A stretch of 9,275 nt of DNA from a bacterium (GCA_029335935.2 JARJMV020000205.1:1-9275); one strand, 5' to 3'. Counted from the first letter of the stretch, positions 1-6,807 are shown. Program-made: numbers and translations. Notes: a model not told the origin generated them from the letters alone.

Positions 1-2
1 AC

Positions 3-629
3 GGCGCGGCGGTGCAGTTCTTGGCGAGCCTGAGCCGCGCGCTCGCGATAGACGAGCCGACGCGCAGCGAGCAGTACGCACAGTTGGGGGGCGAGACGCT
101 GAACAGCTGCTGGGCAATCCTCCAGCGGGCGCCTGCGGCAGGCGACAGCCTGCTCTACGGCTACCTCCTGCTGGAAGGCGACCTGATGGAGCCGCCCAAT
201 CTAGAGATGCCCGACAGCGCGTTCGCCAGCGTGGACGACCAAGAGGGACCCGTGCGCATCGGCATCTTGCCCCAGCCAGAGGGGCTGCTCGTCGCATTTG
301 AAATCGAGGACGGCTGGCACATCAACGCGGCTTACGAGCAGGCGGGGCGCGTCGCCACTGCGGTAGAGACCAGCACGGACTTGCCGTTGCGCATCGGCGC
401 GCCGCTCTGGATGCCGCCCCAGCCCATCCGCACAGGCAGCGAGCCGATACAGGTCTATTACGAACACGCGGCGGCGTTGCTGCCCGTTGAAGCCATCGAG
501 AGCCGCGAGCCTGCCGAGGGCTTCGTGCGCGTCACCGTGCGCTATCAGCCCTGTACCGAAACCGAGTGCGGCTTGCCTGTGGAGCGCGTCTACACGATAC
601 CGTTGAGTCTACGCTTGCAGGAGGAGTAA
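3..629 (+). CDS. C-terminal part of a probable YyaL/DUF255-type thioredoxin-family protein with a DsbD-alpha-like C-terminal domain (5' end outside window)
   Basis: The frame is open from the first complete codon at base 3, so the gene begins upstream. The in-frame GTG at 12 is probably internal, because the preceding codons already read as protein and no ribosome binding site is visible. Visible residues 1-65 are helical (ASLSRALAIDEPTRSEQYAQ, then QRAPAAGDSLLYGYLL) and resemble the last helices of the alpha/alpha toroid in YyaL/DUF255 (spermatogenesis-associated protein 20-like) proteins. Residues about 81-208 resemble the DsbD N-terminal (alpha) domain, an immunoglobulin-like thiol-disulfide module: FEIEDGWHINA, then a proline-rich strand, then YQPCTETECGLP with cysteines 184 and 189, close to the CxxxxxC pair of DsbD-alpha. 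The stop codon overlaps the apbE start (TAATG), so the two genes are translationally coupled. The DsbD-like assignment is fairly strong. The DUF255 assignment rests on the tail only, and the thioredoxin fold itself is not visible. Confidence 0.7.
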   Translation, partial: GAAVQFLASLSRALAIDEPTRSEQYAQLGGETLNSCWAILQRAPAAGDSLLYGYLLLEGDLMEPPNLEMPDSAFASVDDQEGPVRIGILPQPEGLLVAFEIEDGWHINAAYEQAGRVATAVETSTDLPLRIGAPLWMPPQPIRTGSEPIQVYYEHAAALLPVEAIESREPAEGFVRVTVRYQPCTETECGLPVERVYTIPLSLRLQEE

Positions 630-1495
630 TGCACGCGCAGCGCTGGCGCGCAATGGGCACGGAATACGAACTGCTCTTGCCCGAAGGCGACGCGCAGGAC
701 GCCGAGTCGCTCGCAGGGCTACTCCGCGAGGAGACGCTGCGCTTGGAACGGCAGCTGAGCCTCTACCTGCCCGACAGCGAGGTGTGCTATCTGAATGCGC
801 ACGCCCATCAGCAACCCGTGCGCGTGGAGCCAGAGCTGTTCGAGCTGCTGCAGACCTGCAAGTCGCTTTATGAGCTGACGCAGGGCGTTTTTGACCCCAC
901 GACGACGCCGCTGTTGCGTTTGTGGGGCTTTGTGGATAAGCAGTTCAGGGTTCCGTCGCCTGATGCGATTGAGCGTGCGTTGGAGCGTGTCGGGATGGAG
1001 TTGGTGCTGCTGGAGTCAGAGGGGCGTTGGGTATATTACGCGCTGTCGGGGGTGGAGCTGAGTCTCGGCGCGATAGGTAAGGGCTGGGCGGTTGCGCAGT
1101 GCGTGCGCGTGTTGCGCGAGTGGGGCGTGCGCAGTGCGTTGGTAAGCGCGGGTGGCAGCACGCTGTACGCGCTGGGCGCACCGCCCGACGCCGACGGCTG
1201 GCGTGCGCGCCTGCCTAACGGCGAGGAGATGTGGCTTTGCAACGCCGCGCTCGCCGTCTCTGGCGACGCCGAACAGTATTTTGAGGCGGACGGCGTGCGC
1301 TACGGACATATCATCGACCCGCGCACGGGCTACCCTGCGCCCACGCGCCCGCCAGTCGCCGTCGTCGCCGACGACCCGACGCTCTGCGACGCGCTCAGCA
1401 CTGCGCTCTACATCGAGCCGTCGCTTGCCAGTATCGCACGCACCCGCTGCAAATCGGTCTCGGTATCCACCGCTATCGAGGGATGCTCGAAGTAG
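629..1495 (+). CDS. apbE: FAD:protein FMN transferase (ApbE family), eroded C-terminus
   Basis: ApbE enzymes use FAD and Mg2+ to attach FMN covalently to a threonine of target flavoproteins (Nqr, Rnf and FMN-binding-domain proteins). Family motifs run in order over 288 residues: RAMGTEYEL near the N-terminus; TQGVFDPTTTPLLRLWGF (84-101); LGAIGKGWAVAQ (146-157); SALVSAGGSTLYALG (169-183); AVSGDAEQYF (209-218); GHIIDPRTGYP (226-236); and CDALSTALYI (253-262), which carries the metal-binding Asp and Thr. I chose the ATG at 629 because AGGAGG at 619-624 precedes it and it overlaps the upstream stop. A GTG at 566 would add residues inside the previous gene. No signal peptide or lipobox is visible, unlike many exported ApbE proteins. 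After residue 262 the usual final helix and strands are replaced by about 26 unrelated residues read antisense to the end of kdsB, so the enzyme may be shortened. The family call is firm; activity is less certain. Confidence 0.93.
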   Translation: MHAQRWRAMGTEYELLLPEGDAQDAESLAGLLREETLRLERQLSLYLPDSEVCYLNAHAHQQPVRVEPELFELLQTCKSLYELTQGVFDPTTTPLLRLWGFVDKQFRVPSPDAIERALERVGMELVLLESEGRWVYYALSGVELSLGAIGKGWAVAQCVRVLREWGVRSALVSAGGSTLYALGAPPDADGWRARLPNGEEMWLCNAALAVSGDAEQYFEADGVRYGHIIDPRTGYPAPTRPPVAVVADDPTLCDALSTALYIEPSLASIARTRCKSVSVSTAIEGCSK

Positions 1496-2139
1496 ACCAT
1501 GCGGATTTTGTAGCCGTGTTCCAACACGCGCAGCTGCTCTAATCCTTCAGTTGTCTCCAGCGGCGTGGGTTCCCACTGCGCGTATTGCAGCAGGAGCGGT
1601 TTGCGGAACACATACAGCCCGATGTGGCGCAGCACGGGCAGCTCGGTCGCCACGCGCGAGTACGGGATACGCGAGCGCGAGAAGTAGAGCGCATCGCCGT
1701 TCAAGTCCACCACGACCTTCACCACGCTGGGCAGCTCGTAGTCTTCGGGTTGCGCGTGGCTGTAGAGACTGCTCATCATCACTTGCGCGTCGTTGAGCAG
1801 CGGTTGCACGGCGCGGTCGATGGCGTCTGGGTTGAGCAGCGGCTCATCGCCCTGAATGTTGACATAGATGTCGCCGTCGGTGTTGCGGGCGACTTCCGCC
1901 ATGCGGTCTGTGCCTGAGCGGTGGGCGTGGCTGGTGAGCATCGCCTGCGCGCCGAAGGCGTGCGCCGCCTCCACGATTTCGGGGTCGGGCGTGGCGATGT
2001 AGAGTGCGTGGAGCGTTTTGGCTTGACGCGCACGCTCCCACACATGCTGTACCATCGGCTTGCCTGCGATATCGAGCAGCGGCTTGTTGGGCAGGCGCGT
2101 CGCCGCCAAGCGTGCGGGAATAACGCCTATGACTTTCAT
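1408..2139 (-). CDS. kdsB: 3-deoxy-manno-octulosonate cytidylyltransferase (CMP-KDO synthetase)
   Basis: This cytoplasmic enzyme activates KDO with CTP to CMP-KDO, the donor for the inner core of lipopolysaccharide. The protein has 243 residues (E. coli KdsB has 248) and is colinear with the family: IPARLAATRLPNKPLLDIAG (7-26), the nucleotide-binding signature of GT-A cytidylyltransferases; HRSGTDRMAEV (73-83); VNIQGDEPLL (93-102), with the Mg2+-binding Asp98; the FSRSRIPYSR segment; HIGLYVFRK; LEQLRVLEHG; and the terminal AVDTETDLQRVRAIL. The ATG at 2139 is supported by an AGGTGA ribosome binding site and a 4-base overlap (ATGA) with the DUF1015 gene, so the pair is coupled. The 3' end overlaps apbE by 88 bases on the opposite strand, with no terminator between them. 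Its presence implies an LPS-bearing outer membrane, in line with the SLH porin in this window. Confidence 0.96.
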   Translation of the reverse strand: MKVIGVIPARLAATRLPNKPLLDIAGKPMVQHVWERARQAKTLHALYIATPDPEIVEAAHAFGAQAMLTSHAHRSGTDRMAEVARNTDGDIYVNIQGDEPLLNPDAIDRAVQPLLNDAQVMMSSLYSHAQPEDYELPSVVKVVVDLNGDALYFSRSRIPYSRVATELPVLRHIGLYVFRKPLLLQYAQWEPTPLETTEGLEQLRVLEHGYKIRMVYFEHPSIAVDTETDLQRVRAILASDGSM

Positions 2140-3356
2140 GGTTTCACCTGCCAGAGTATTAGCCCCGACAGCACTTTGGGGTGGAAGTAGGTGGATTTGT
2201 GGGGCATTTTACCGCCTGTGCTGGCGATTTGTTGCAGGGCGCGCAGTGGCGGCGGGTTCAACAGGAACGCCGCCTGCGCCGCGCCTGAACGCACTGATTC
2301 GATGGTGTCCTGCGCGGAGCGCGTGTAGGTCTTCGACATATCCGAGTAACCGAGCGCAGGCATCACGCGCTCGTGCAGCACCCATGCGTCGAGGCGGGTC
2401 AGCGCGTCGGGCAACCCTTCTACAGGGGGGTAGGCTTTGGGGCGTATCAGCCACGCGCCGCCCGACCACACAAAGCCGATCGCCTCGCCGCCCGAGCGCG
2501 CCATCTGCTCGACAATCGTTTCGTGGGCGACGGGCGTCAGTTCAAATGCCTCTTGGAGCCGTGCCTGCCACTCGCTGGGCGCGCCTGGCGGCGCCTCGCC
2601 GAGTATCCGATGCGTGGGCAGGATGACCAAGCCCGGATCGTTCATCGGCACGAGCAGGATGGGCAGGAACCGTTCGGGGGAGCCTTCCGCGCCGTAGGTC
2701 TGCCCGAAGCGGAGCGCGGTCTCGTAGCGGTGGTGTCCGTCCGCAATCCACACGCGCGCGCCCTCGAACGCGCGCTCGAAACGAGCCACCTCCACAGGGT
2801 TCGTGATGCGCTCCAGCTTGTGGAGGTTGCCTTCGGGCAGGCCGTCGCCTTCCACCTGCGCGATTGGCTCCCACAGGCAATCGGCGATAGCCTCGTGGAA
2901 CGCAGGCGTGTCCTCGAACAGCCCGAAGATGGTCTCCAAGTGGGCGCGGGTGGCTTGTAAGAGGCGGAACCGATCCTCTTTCACGCCTGGAAAAGTGTGT
3001 TCGTGGGGCAACACAACGCCTTTCTCGTAGGGTTCGGTGTGCAGCAGCACGAAGTAGCCTGTGCGCGTGCGCTGTGTGTTCGTCAAGGGGTCGTGAAAAC
3101 GCTGGGTATAGCGATAGATGGCGGGCGTGGGGTCTTCACGCAGCACGCCGTCGGCAAGCCAGTGTTGAAACATCTGCGCCGCGCGGGTGTAGCGCTCCTC
3201 CTCGCCTGCAGGCAGGGTCAGATGCACGATATTATAAGCGTTGCGCACCGATAACTCCGCACGCAGCGGCTCATCGATAACATCATAGGGGGGCGCGACC
3301 ACTTCAGGAATGAGTCGCGCGAACCGCGTCGCCCGAAACGCCCGAATCGTTGCCAT
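2136..3356 (-). CDS. DUF1015 family protein (SerK/ParB-like fold family, function unknown)
   Basis: The 406-residue protein carries the DUF1015 landmarks: MATIRAFRATRF at the N-terminus, VVAPPYDVID (19-28), NAYNIVHLTLP (39-49), HEHTFPGVKEDRFRLLQATR (118-137), IFGLFED (143-149) and WIADGHHRYETALRFG (203-218). The ADGHHRYETA block is the most diagnostic feature and resembles a catalytic or nucleotide-binding loop. Distant relatives include the ADP-dependent serine kinase SerK of archaea, but no substrate can be assigned here. I prefer the ATG at 3356 over the in-frame GTG at 3374, because the family starts at MATIR and a GAGGGAG ribosome binding site lies 9 bases upstream. The gene is the first of a coupled pair with kdsB. 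A putative -10 element (3463-3468) and a large inverted repeat (3400-3453) lie in its leader. There is no signal peptide, so it should be cytoplasmic. Confidence 0.9.
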   Translation of the reverse strand: MATIRAFRATRFARLIPEVVAPPYDVIDEPLRAELSVRNAYNIVHLTLPAGEEERYTRAAQMFQHWLADGVLREDPTPAIYRYTQRFHDPLTNTQRTRTGYFVLLHTEPYEKGVVLPHEHTFPGVKEDRFRLLQATRAHLETIFGLFEDTPAFHEAIADCLWEPIAQVEGDGLPEGNLHKLERITNPVEVARFERAFEGARVWIADGHHRYETALRFGQTYGAEGSPERFLPILLVPMNDPGLVILPTHRILGEAPPGAPSEWQARLQEAFELTPVAHETIVEQMARSGGEAIGFVWSGGAWLIRPKAYPPVEGLPDALTRLDAWVLHERVMPALGYSDMSKTYTRSAQDTIESVRSGAAQAAFLLNPPPLRALQQIASTGGKMPHKSTYFHPKVLSGLILWQVKP

Positions 3357-3399
3357 CTCTCTTGGCTCCCTCACAGGTAGACTTCACAAAGACTGCAGG

Positions 3400-3453
3400 A
3401 ACTATGTTGAGCGTGTCCCTTGCGGCGTTTCGACCACGCTCAACAGCATAGTT
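3400..3453 (-). repeat. Imperfect inverted repeat (stem-loop) in the DUF1015-kdsB leader
   Basis: The left arm (3400-3415, AACTATGTTGAGCGTG) and right arm (3435-3453) are reverse complements, except for three extra bases in the right arm. They pair as an 11-bp block (TGTTGAGCGTG) plus a 5-bp block (AACTA), with a 19-base loop. On the minus strand the structure falls at the very start of the transcript predicted from the -10 element at 3463-3468. No U-tract follows it in that direction, so it is not a classic terminator for the upstream SDR gene. It could be a regulatory or stabilising leader hairpin, an operator, or a dispersed palindromic repeat. Confidence 0.6.
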
Positions 3454-3462
3454 GACGCTATA

Positions 3463-3468
3463 ATTGTA
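3463..3468 (-). promoter_or_regulatory. Putative -10 element (TACAAT) for DUF1015-kdsB
   Basis: On the minus strand the sequence reads GGGTACAATTATAG, with TACAAT matching the sigma-70 -10 consensus at five of six bases. The octamer GGTACAAT also lies directly upstream of the thioredoxin/NHL gene. No good -35 hexamer is visible at 16-18 bases, so this would be a -10-dominated promoter. Transcription would start near 3456, giving a leader of about 100 bases that contains the inverted repeat. Confidence 0.4.
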
Positions 3469-3497
3469 CCCGATAGCTTGCGAGGGTCGGCAGTCGT

Positions 3498-4283
3498 TTA
3501 GAGTTGTCCGCCCGCCACGCGATACGCCTCGCCCGTGATGTAGCTCGCCTCGTCCGACGCCAGAAACACGACGAGGTTCGCGACATCGTCGTAGGCGCAG
3601 CCGCGTCCGAGCGGCGTTTGGGCTTCATAGTAGCGACGAACAGCCTCTTCAGGCAAGCCCCATTTGCGGGCGTATTGCTCGAAAAGCGTCTCCTGCCACA
3701 TGGGCGAGTCGAGCAGGTTGCCGGGACAGACGGCGTTCACGCGGATGCCGTAGGGGGCTAAGTCCATCGCAATGCTTTGGGTCAGCCCGACGCCCCCGAA
3801 CTTGCTGGCGGCGTAGGCGCAGTTTTTGTAGCTGCCCTTCAGCCCCGACTTGGAGTTAATCTGCAGGATTACCCCTTTGCCCTGCCTACGCATCAGTTTG
3901 GCGGCTTCGCGGGCGCACAGGAAATAGCCTGTCAGGTTCACATCGAGTTGCCACTGCCACTGCTCCAGGCTCATCTCGGTGATTTCGGCGGAGTGAATGA
4001 CGCCCGCGTTCGCGATGAGGATGTCCAGTCGTCCAAACTGTTGATCGATCTGGCGTGCGGCGTGCTGCACCTCCGCTTCGAGGCGCACATCGCAGGGGAG
4101 CGCGAGCGTGTGGCAGTGGGGATGTTGCGCGTGGACAGCGTCGGCGACAGCTTGGAGCCGCTCGGCTTGCACATCGCTGAGCGCGAGCCCCCGACACCCT
4201 TCTTGGGCGAGGCGATAGGCTAACGCTTCGCCCAGTCCCTGCGCTGCGCCCGTAATCCACGCGGCTCGCCCTTGCAAACGCAT
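3498..4283 (-). CDS. Short-chain dehydrogenase, sorbitol-6-phosphate 2-dehydrogenase (SrlD)-like
   Basis: This is a classical SDR of 261 residues. It has a TGAAQGLG dinucleotide-binding loop (11-18), Asp37 after the second strand (an NAD-type preference), ANAG (91-94), and the catalytic Ser144, Tyr157 and Lys161. Several stretches match E. coli SrlD almost word for word: LTGYFLCARE, INSKSG (142-147), AASKFGGVGLTQS (158-170), PGNLLDSPM, LGRGCAYDDV and the terminal GGQ. SrlD oxidises D-sorbitol 6-phosphate to fructose 6-phosphate with NAD. The ATG at 4283 starts 1 base after the YbjQ stop, with GAGAGGG as the ribosome binding site inside the end of ybjQ. A longer frame to 4382 would only add shadow sequence from ybjQ. 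No sorbitol PTS or kinase genes adjoin it, so the true polyol substrate is uncertain. The fold and closest family are firm; the exact substrate is inferred. Confidence 0.88.
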   Translation of the reverse strand: MRLQGRAAWITGAAQGLGEALAYRLAQEGCRGLALSDVQAERLQAVADAVHAQHPHCHTLALPCDVRLEAEVQHAARQIDQQFGRLDILIANAGVIHSAEITEMSLEQWQWQLDVNLTGYFLCAREAAKLMRRQGKGVILQINSKSGLKGSYKNCAYAASKFGGVGLTQSIAMDLAPYGIRVNAVCPGNLLDSPMWQETLFEQYARKWGLPEEAVRRYYEAQTPLGRGCAYDDVANLVVFLASDEASYITGEAYRVAGGQL

Positions 4284-4284
4284 T

Positions 4285-4617
4285 TCAACCCTCTCCCTCG
4301 ATTGGCTCCACCAACACGGCAGTACCGTAGACCAGGATTTCGGCGGCGTTGGCGGTGATATTGCCCGACACGAAGCGCACATTCACGATGGCGTTCGCGC
4401 CGAGCCGAACAGCCTCTTCCAGCATTCGCCGCTCCGATTCCGCCCGCGCGTTGGAGAGCATCTCCGTATACTCTCTCAGCTCGCCGCCCACAATCTGTCG
4501 CAATCCCGCTAGGAAGTCTTTGCCGAAGTGTGTCGCCCGAACCGTGTTGCCTTTGACCAACCCTAACACCTTTACGATACGATAGCCCGGCACTTCGGCG
4601 AGCGTTGTGATGAGCAT
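4285..4617 (-). CDS. YbjQ/UPF0145 family protein
   Basis: The 110-residue protein is close in length to E. coli YbjQ (107) and matches the family throughout: MLITTLAEVPGYRIVKVLGL (1-20), VKGNTVRATHFGKDF (21-35), GGELREYTEMLSNARAESER (44-63), then LGANAIVNVRF (72-82) and AAEILVYGTAV (91-101). UPF0145 proteins form small alpha/beta rings and are often called heavy-metal-binding by annotation, but no biochemical role is established. The ATG at 4617 is chosen because GGAGG lies 7 bases upstream. The ATG at 4632 would put that ribosome binding site inside the gene. It is the first gene of a tight pair with the SDR (1-base gap). No clear promoter is visible in the 195 bases upstream. Confidence 0.93.
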   Translation of the reverse strand: MLITTLAEVPGYRIVKVLGLVKGNTVRATHFGKDFLAGLRQIVGGELREYTEMLSNARAESERRMLEEAVRLGANAIVNVRFVSGNITANAAEILVYGTAVLVEPIEGEG

Positions 4618-4812
4618 GCCGATTCCTCCCATCTCCTATTTCGCGTGGGGCGCTGATATTCCTGCTGAGACAGGCAAGTAGCGGGCGCGTCCATTTGAGA
4701 TGTCTCGCCTTGCTCGGCATGAGAGCAGTTGAACGCAGCCTGTCGCGTCGAGCCGCAAGCGAGGAATCTCAGTGGAGTCACCAACATCCGTACCCTGTGG
4801 GGAGCGCACGCG

Positions 4813-6792
4813 CTACTGGTTCACCGACAAGCTTATCTGGATCTCTGGTTGTGCGCCGCCCTGCTGCACGGGTAGCGTCAACCGCTTCTCATACAGGTAG
4901 CACAGCCCTTCTTGACCCTCGCGGCAGTGGTAGACGAGTAGGTGGAGGTTCAGCGTCGCGCGTTCGGCGTTGAGTTGGATGGGCAGGCTCGCTTGTAGCG
5001 ACTGCAGGGGCGCGACGAGTTCCGCCTTGCCTTGAATTGTTGCGCCTTGCGCCTCGATGCGTAGTTGGGATTGCGCGTTCGAGTTCAGTTTGTGTCCTTG
5101 CGGCAGGGCGATGCGCAGGGTGAGGGTGGGCGTAGGAGTGTTCACAGCAGCAGTATCGAGCGTCTGGCTATCGATAGGGCGATAGAGGGCAGGCGGTCGC
5201 GCTGCGTCCAAGCCGCGCAGTTGCAGCGTCTCCACGCGCTTAGTTTTCAGGTCGGCGACTCGGATGAGATGGTTATTGGTGTCGGCGATGTAGAGTTTGC
5301 CGTTGGCGTAGCTAATGCCGCCTGGCTCGTCGAGGGTGGGGTTCTCGCCGTCGCGTGCGCCTGCCGCGCCTGTGCCCAAGAAGGTCTCGATTTTGCGCGT
5401 GCGTGGGTCGAGGCGTTTGATTTTGTTGTTATAGGTATCGGCAACATAGAGAACGCCGTCCACATAGACCACGCCGAGCGGATGCTGCAGGCGTGCTTCG
5501 CGTCCGAACCCGTCGCGGTCGCCGAAATCGAACAGGTCGCCCCCGACTAAGGTCTCCAGTGCGCCGTTCGGATCGATGGCGGCGGCGCGGATGCAGCTCA
5601 CCTCGCTGTCGGCGAAGTAGAGCTTCTTACCGTCGGTAGTGATGCCCGAAGGCTGTGCGAGCGCGCAGCGTTCGAGGGCGCCGTCGATGCACGCTTCACG
5701 CCCTGTGCCCGCGTGCGGCTCGGCTTGCAGTGTCTTGAGGTTAAGACGCCACAGCTGATGCGAGCCAGCCATCGCGATGTATAGGGTGTCGCCGATTAGC
5801 ACGACATCCCAGGGCGAGTTGAGCGCGGTCTCGCGTCCCTTGCCTGCGCGGGGCGGGTAGAGGGTACTTTGCTCACCTGTACCTGCCAGCGTCTCCACCA
5901 CACGCTTGCGCAGGTCCGCCTTGCGGATGGCATGATTGTCGGTGTCGGCGATGTAGAGCGCGTCGGCGTCGGGGTCATATGCCATGCCTTGCGGGTTATT
6001 GAAACGCGCCTGCTCGAACGCGCCGTCTTCCAGCCCCACAGCGCCCGAGCCAATCACCATCTCTATCGTGCCGTCTCTGAGCGAGGCGACCAGCACTCGA
6101 TGGTGGTTCGAGTCGGCGATAAAGAGCCGTTGCGTGCGCTCATCCGCCAACACCTTGCCTGGAAAGCGCAGCACCGTGCGCGCCTCTCGCTCGCGCTCCA
6201 GTTTGAAGTTGAGCGCGCCGCGCTTCAACACGCCCTTCGCCTCCGCCGTCTGAATGGTCTGTGCAATCGCGCGGTCGAAAATCTCGTAGATACCTTCGCC
6301 TGAATGGTAGCCCACTATCTTGGCGTTGGGGTCTATCAAGACCAGTGTGGGCCACGCACGAACCGCGTATTGTTGCCACACGGCCATCTGATGGTCGTTC
6401 ACCACAGGATGCTCGATCTCATAGCGTAAGATGGCTTGCCGAATGTTCTCGGTCTCCTGCTCGGTGAAGAATTTGGCGGAGTGGACGCCGATGACGACGA
6501 GCGCGTCAGCGTATTTGCGCTCCAGCCGTTTCAGGTCGGGCAGGATATGCATACAGTTAATGCAGCAATAGGTCCAGAAGTCCAGCAGCACCACTTTGCC
6601 GCGCAGCTCGCGCAGGCTGAGGGGGCGTTCAGTATTGAGCCACTGTAGACCGTCGGGGAAATCGGGGGCGTTGAGCGTGCCTTCCATCGTTTGACCCTCC
6701 TGTGGGATGTGTGGGTTGTTGCGCCAGAAAATCTGCCAGATTGCCAGCAACCCGAGGCTCAACAACGCCACTAACACAACGCTGGTTTTCAT
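4813..6792 (-). CDS. Membrane-anchored thioredoxin / NHL six-bladed propeller / DsbD-alpha-like protein (NHLRC2-type)
   Basis: The 659-residue protein has a clear domain order. Residues 4-23 form an uncleaved signal anchor (VVLVALLSLGLLAIW), placing the rest outside the cytoplasmic membrane. Residues 38-185 are a thioredoxin fold with FWTYCCINCMHILPDL: the CxxC pair is Cys77/Cys80, preceded by Cys76, with a cis-proline at Pro148 (AWPTLVLID). This matches the animal NHLRC2 active-site region closely. Residues about 207-525 contain six NHL repeats with recurring IADTDNHAIR, VADTYNNKIKRLD and IADTNNHLIR motifs, enough for one six-bladed propeller. Residues about 560-659 form a beta-sandwich with GHKLN and VYHCREGQEGLCYL (Cys623, Cys631), resembling DsbD-alpha. 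The ATG at 6792 fits the signal anchor. It has no Shine-Dalgarno sequence but a TACAAT element 9 bases upstream, suggesting a leaderless mRNA. Probable role: extracytoplasmic thiol-disulfide chemistry; the partner is unknown. Confidence 0.92.
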   Translation of the reverse strand: MKTSVVLVALLSLGLLAIWQIFWRNNPHIPQEGQTMEGTLNAPDFPDGLQWLNTERPLSLRELRGKVVLLDFWTYCCINCMHILPDLKRLERKYADALVVIGVHSAKFFTEQETENIRQAILRYEIEHPVVNDHQMAVWQQYAVRAWPTLVLIDPNAKIVGYHSGEGIYEIFDRAIAQTIQTAEAKGVLKRGALNFKLEREREARTVLRFPGKVLADERTQRLFIADSNHHRVLVASLRDGTIEMVIGSGAVGLEDGAFEQARFNNPQGMAYDPDADALYIADTDNHAIRKADLRKRVVETLAGTGEQSTLYPPRAGKGRETALNSPWDVVLIGDTLYIAMAGSHQLWRLNLKTLQAEPHAGTGREACIDGALERCALAQPSGITTDGKKLYFADSEVSCIRAAAIDPNGALETLVGGDLFDFGDRDGFGREARLQHPLGVVYVDGVLYVADTYNNKIKRLDPRTRKIETFLGTGAAGARDGENPTLDEPGGISYANGKLYIADTNNHLIRVADLKTKRVETLQLRGLDAARPPALYRPIDSQTLDTAAVNTPTPTLTLRIALPQGHKLNSNAQSQLRIEAQGATIQGKAELVAPLQSLQASLPIQLNAERATLNLHLLVYHCREGQEGLCYLYEKRLTLPVQQGGAQPEIQISLSVNQ

Positions 6793-6801
6793 AGCAAGGA
6801 G

Positions 6802-6807
6802 ATTGTA
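6802..6807 (-). promoter_or_regulatory. Putative -10 element (TACAAT) for the thioredoxin/NHL gene
   Basis: The minus strand reads AGGTACAATCTCCTTGCTATG. TACAAT ends 9 bases before the ATG, so transcription would start 2-4 bases before the start codon, giving an essentially leaderless mRNA. This explains the absence of a Shine-Dalgarno sequence here, whereas the other genes in the window have one. The same octamer, GGTACAAT, precedes the DUF1015 gene. No convincing -35 element is present; that region is occupied by the terminator of the porin gene. Confidence 0.5.

Noticed and set aside
566..628. Upstream extension of apbE to a start at 566
   Set aside because: It lies wholly inside the preceding gene in another frame. 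The ATG at 629 has AGGAGG and matches the family start.
1152..1796. Plus-strand frame of 214 codons spanning the apbE/kdsB junction
   Set aside because: It is rich in Arg, Ala, Ser and Thr, typical of an out-of-frame GC-rich read, and it covers both real genes in the wrong frame.
3452..3464. TTGACG and TATAAT on the plus strand, looking like a promoter
   Set aside because: The two hexamers are almost adjacent, far short of the 16-18 base spacer, and there is no plus-strand gene downstream.
4572..4787. Minus-strand frame of 71 codons between the thioredoxin/NHL gene and ybjQ
   Set aside because: It overlaps the start of ybjQ in another frame, has no ribosome binding site, and its composition looks random.
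4801..4818. AGCGCGTGCGCT-type palindrome at the end of the thioredoxin/NHL gene as a terminator
   Set aside because: The stem is only 5 bp and no T-tract follows on the minus strand.
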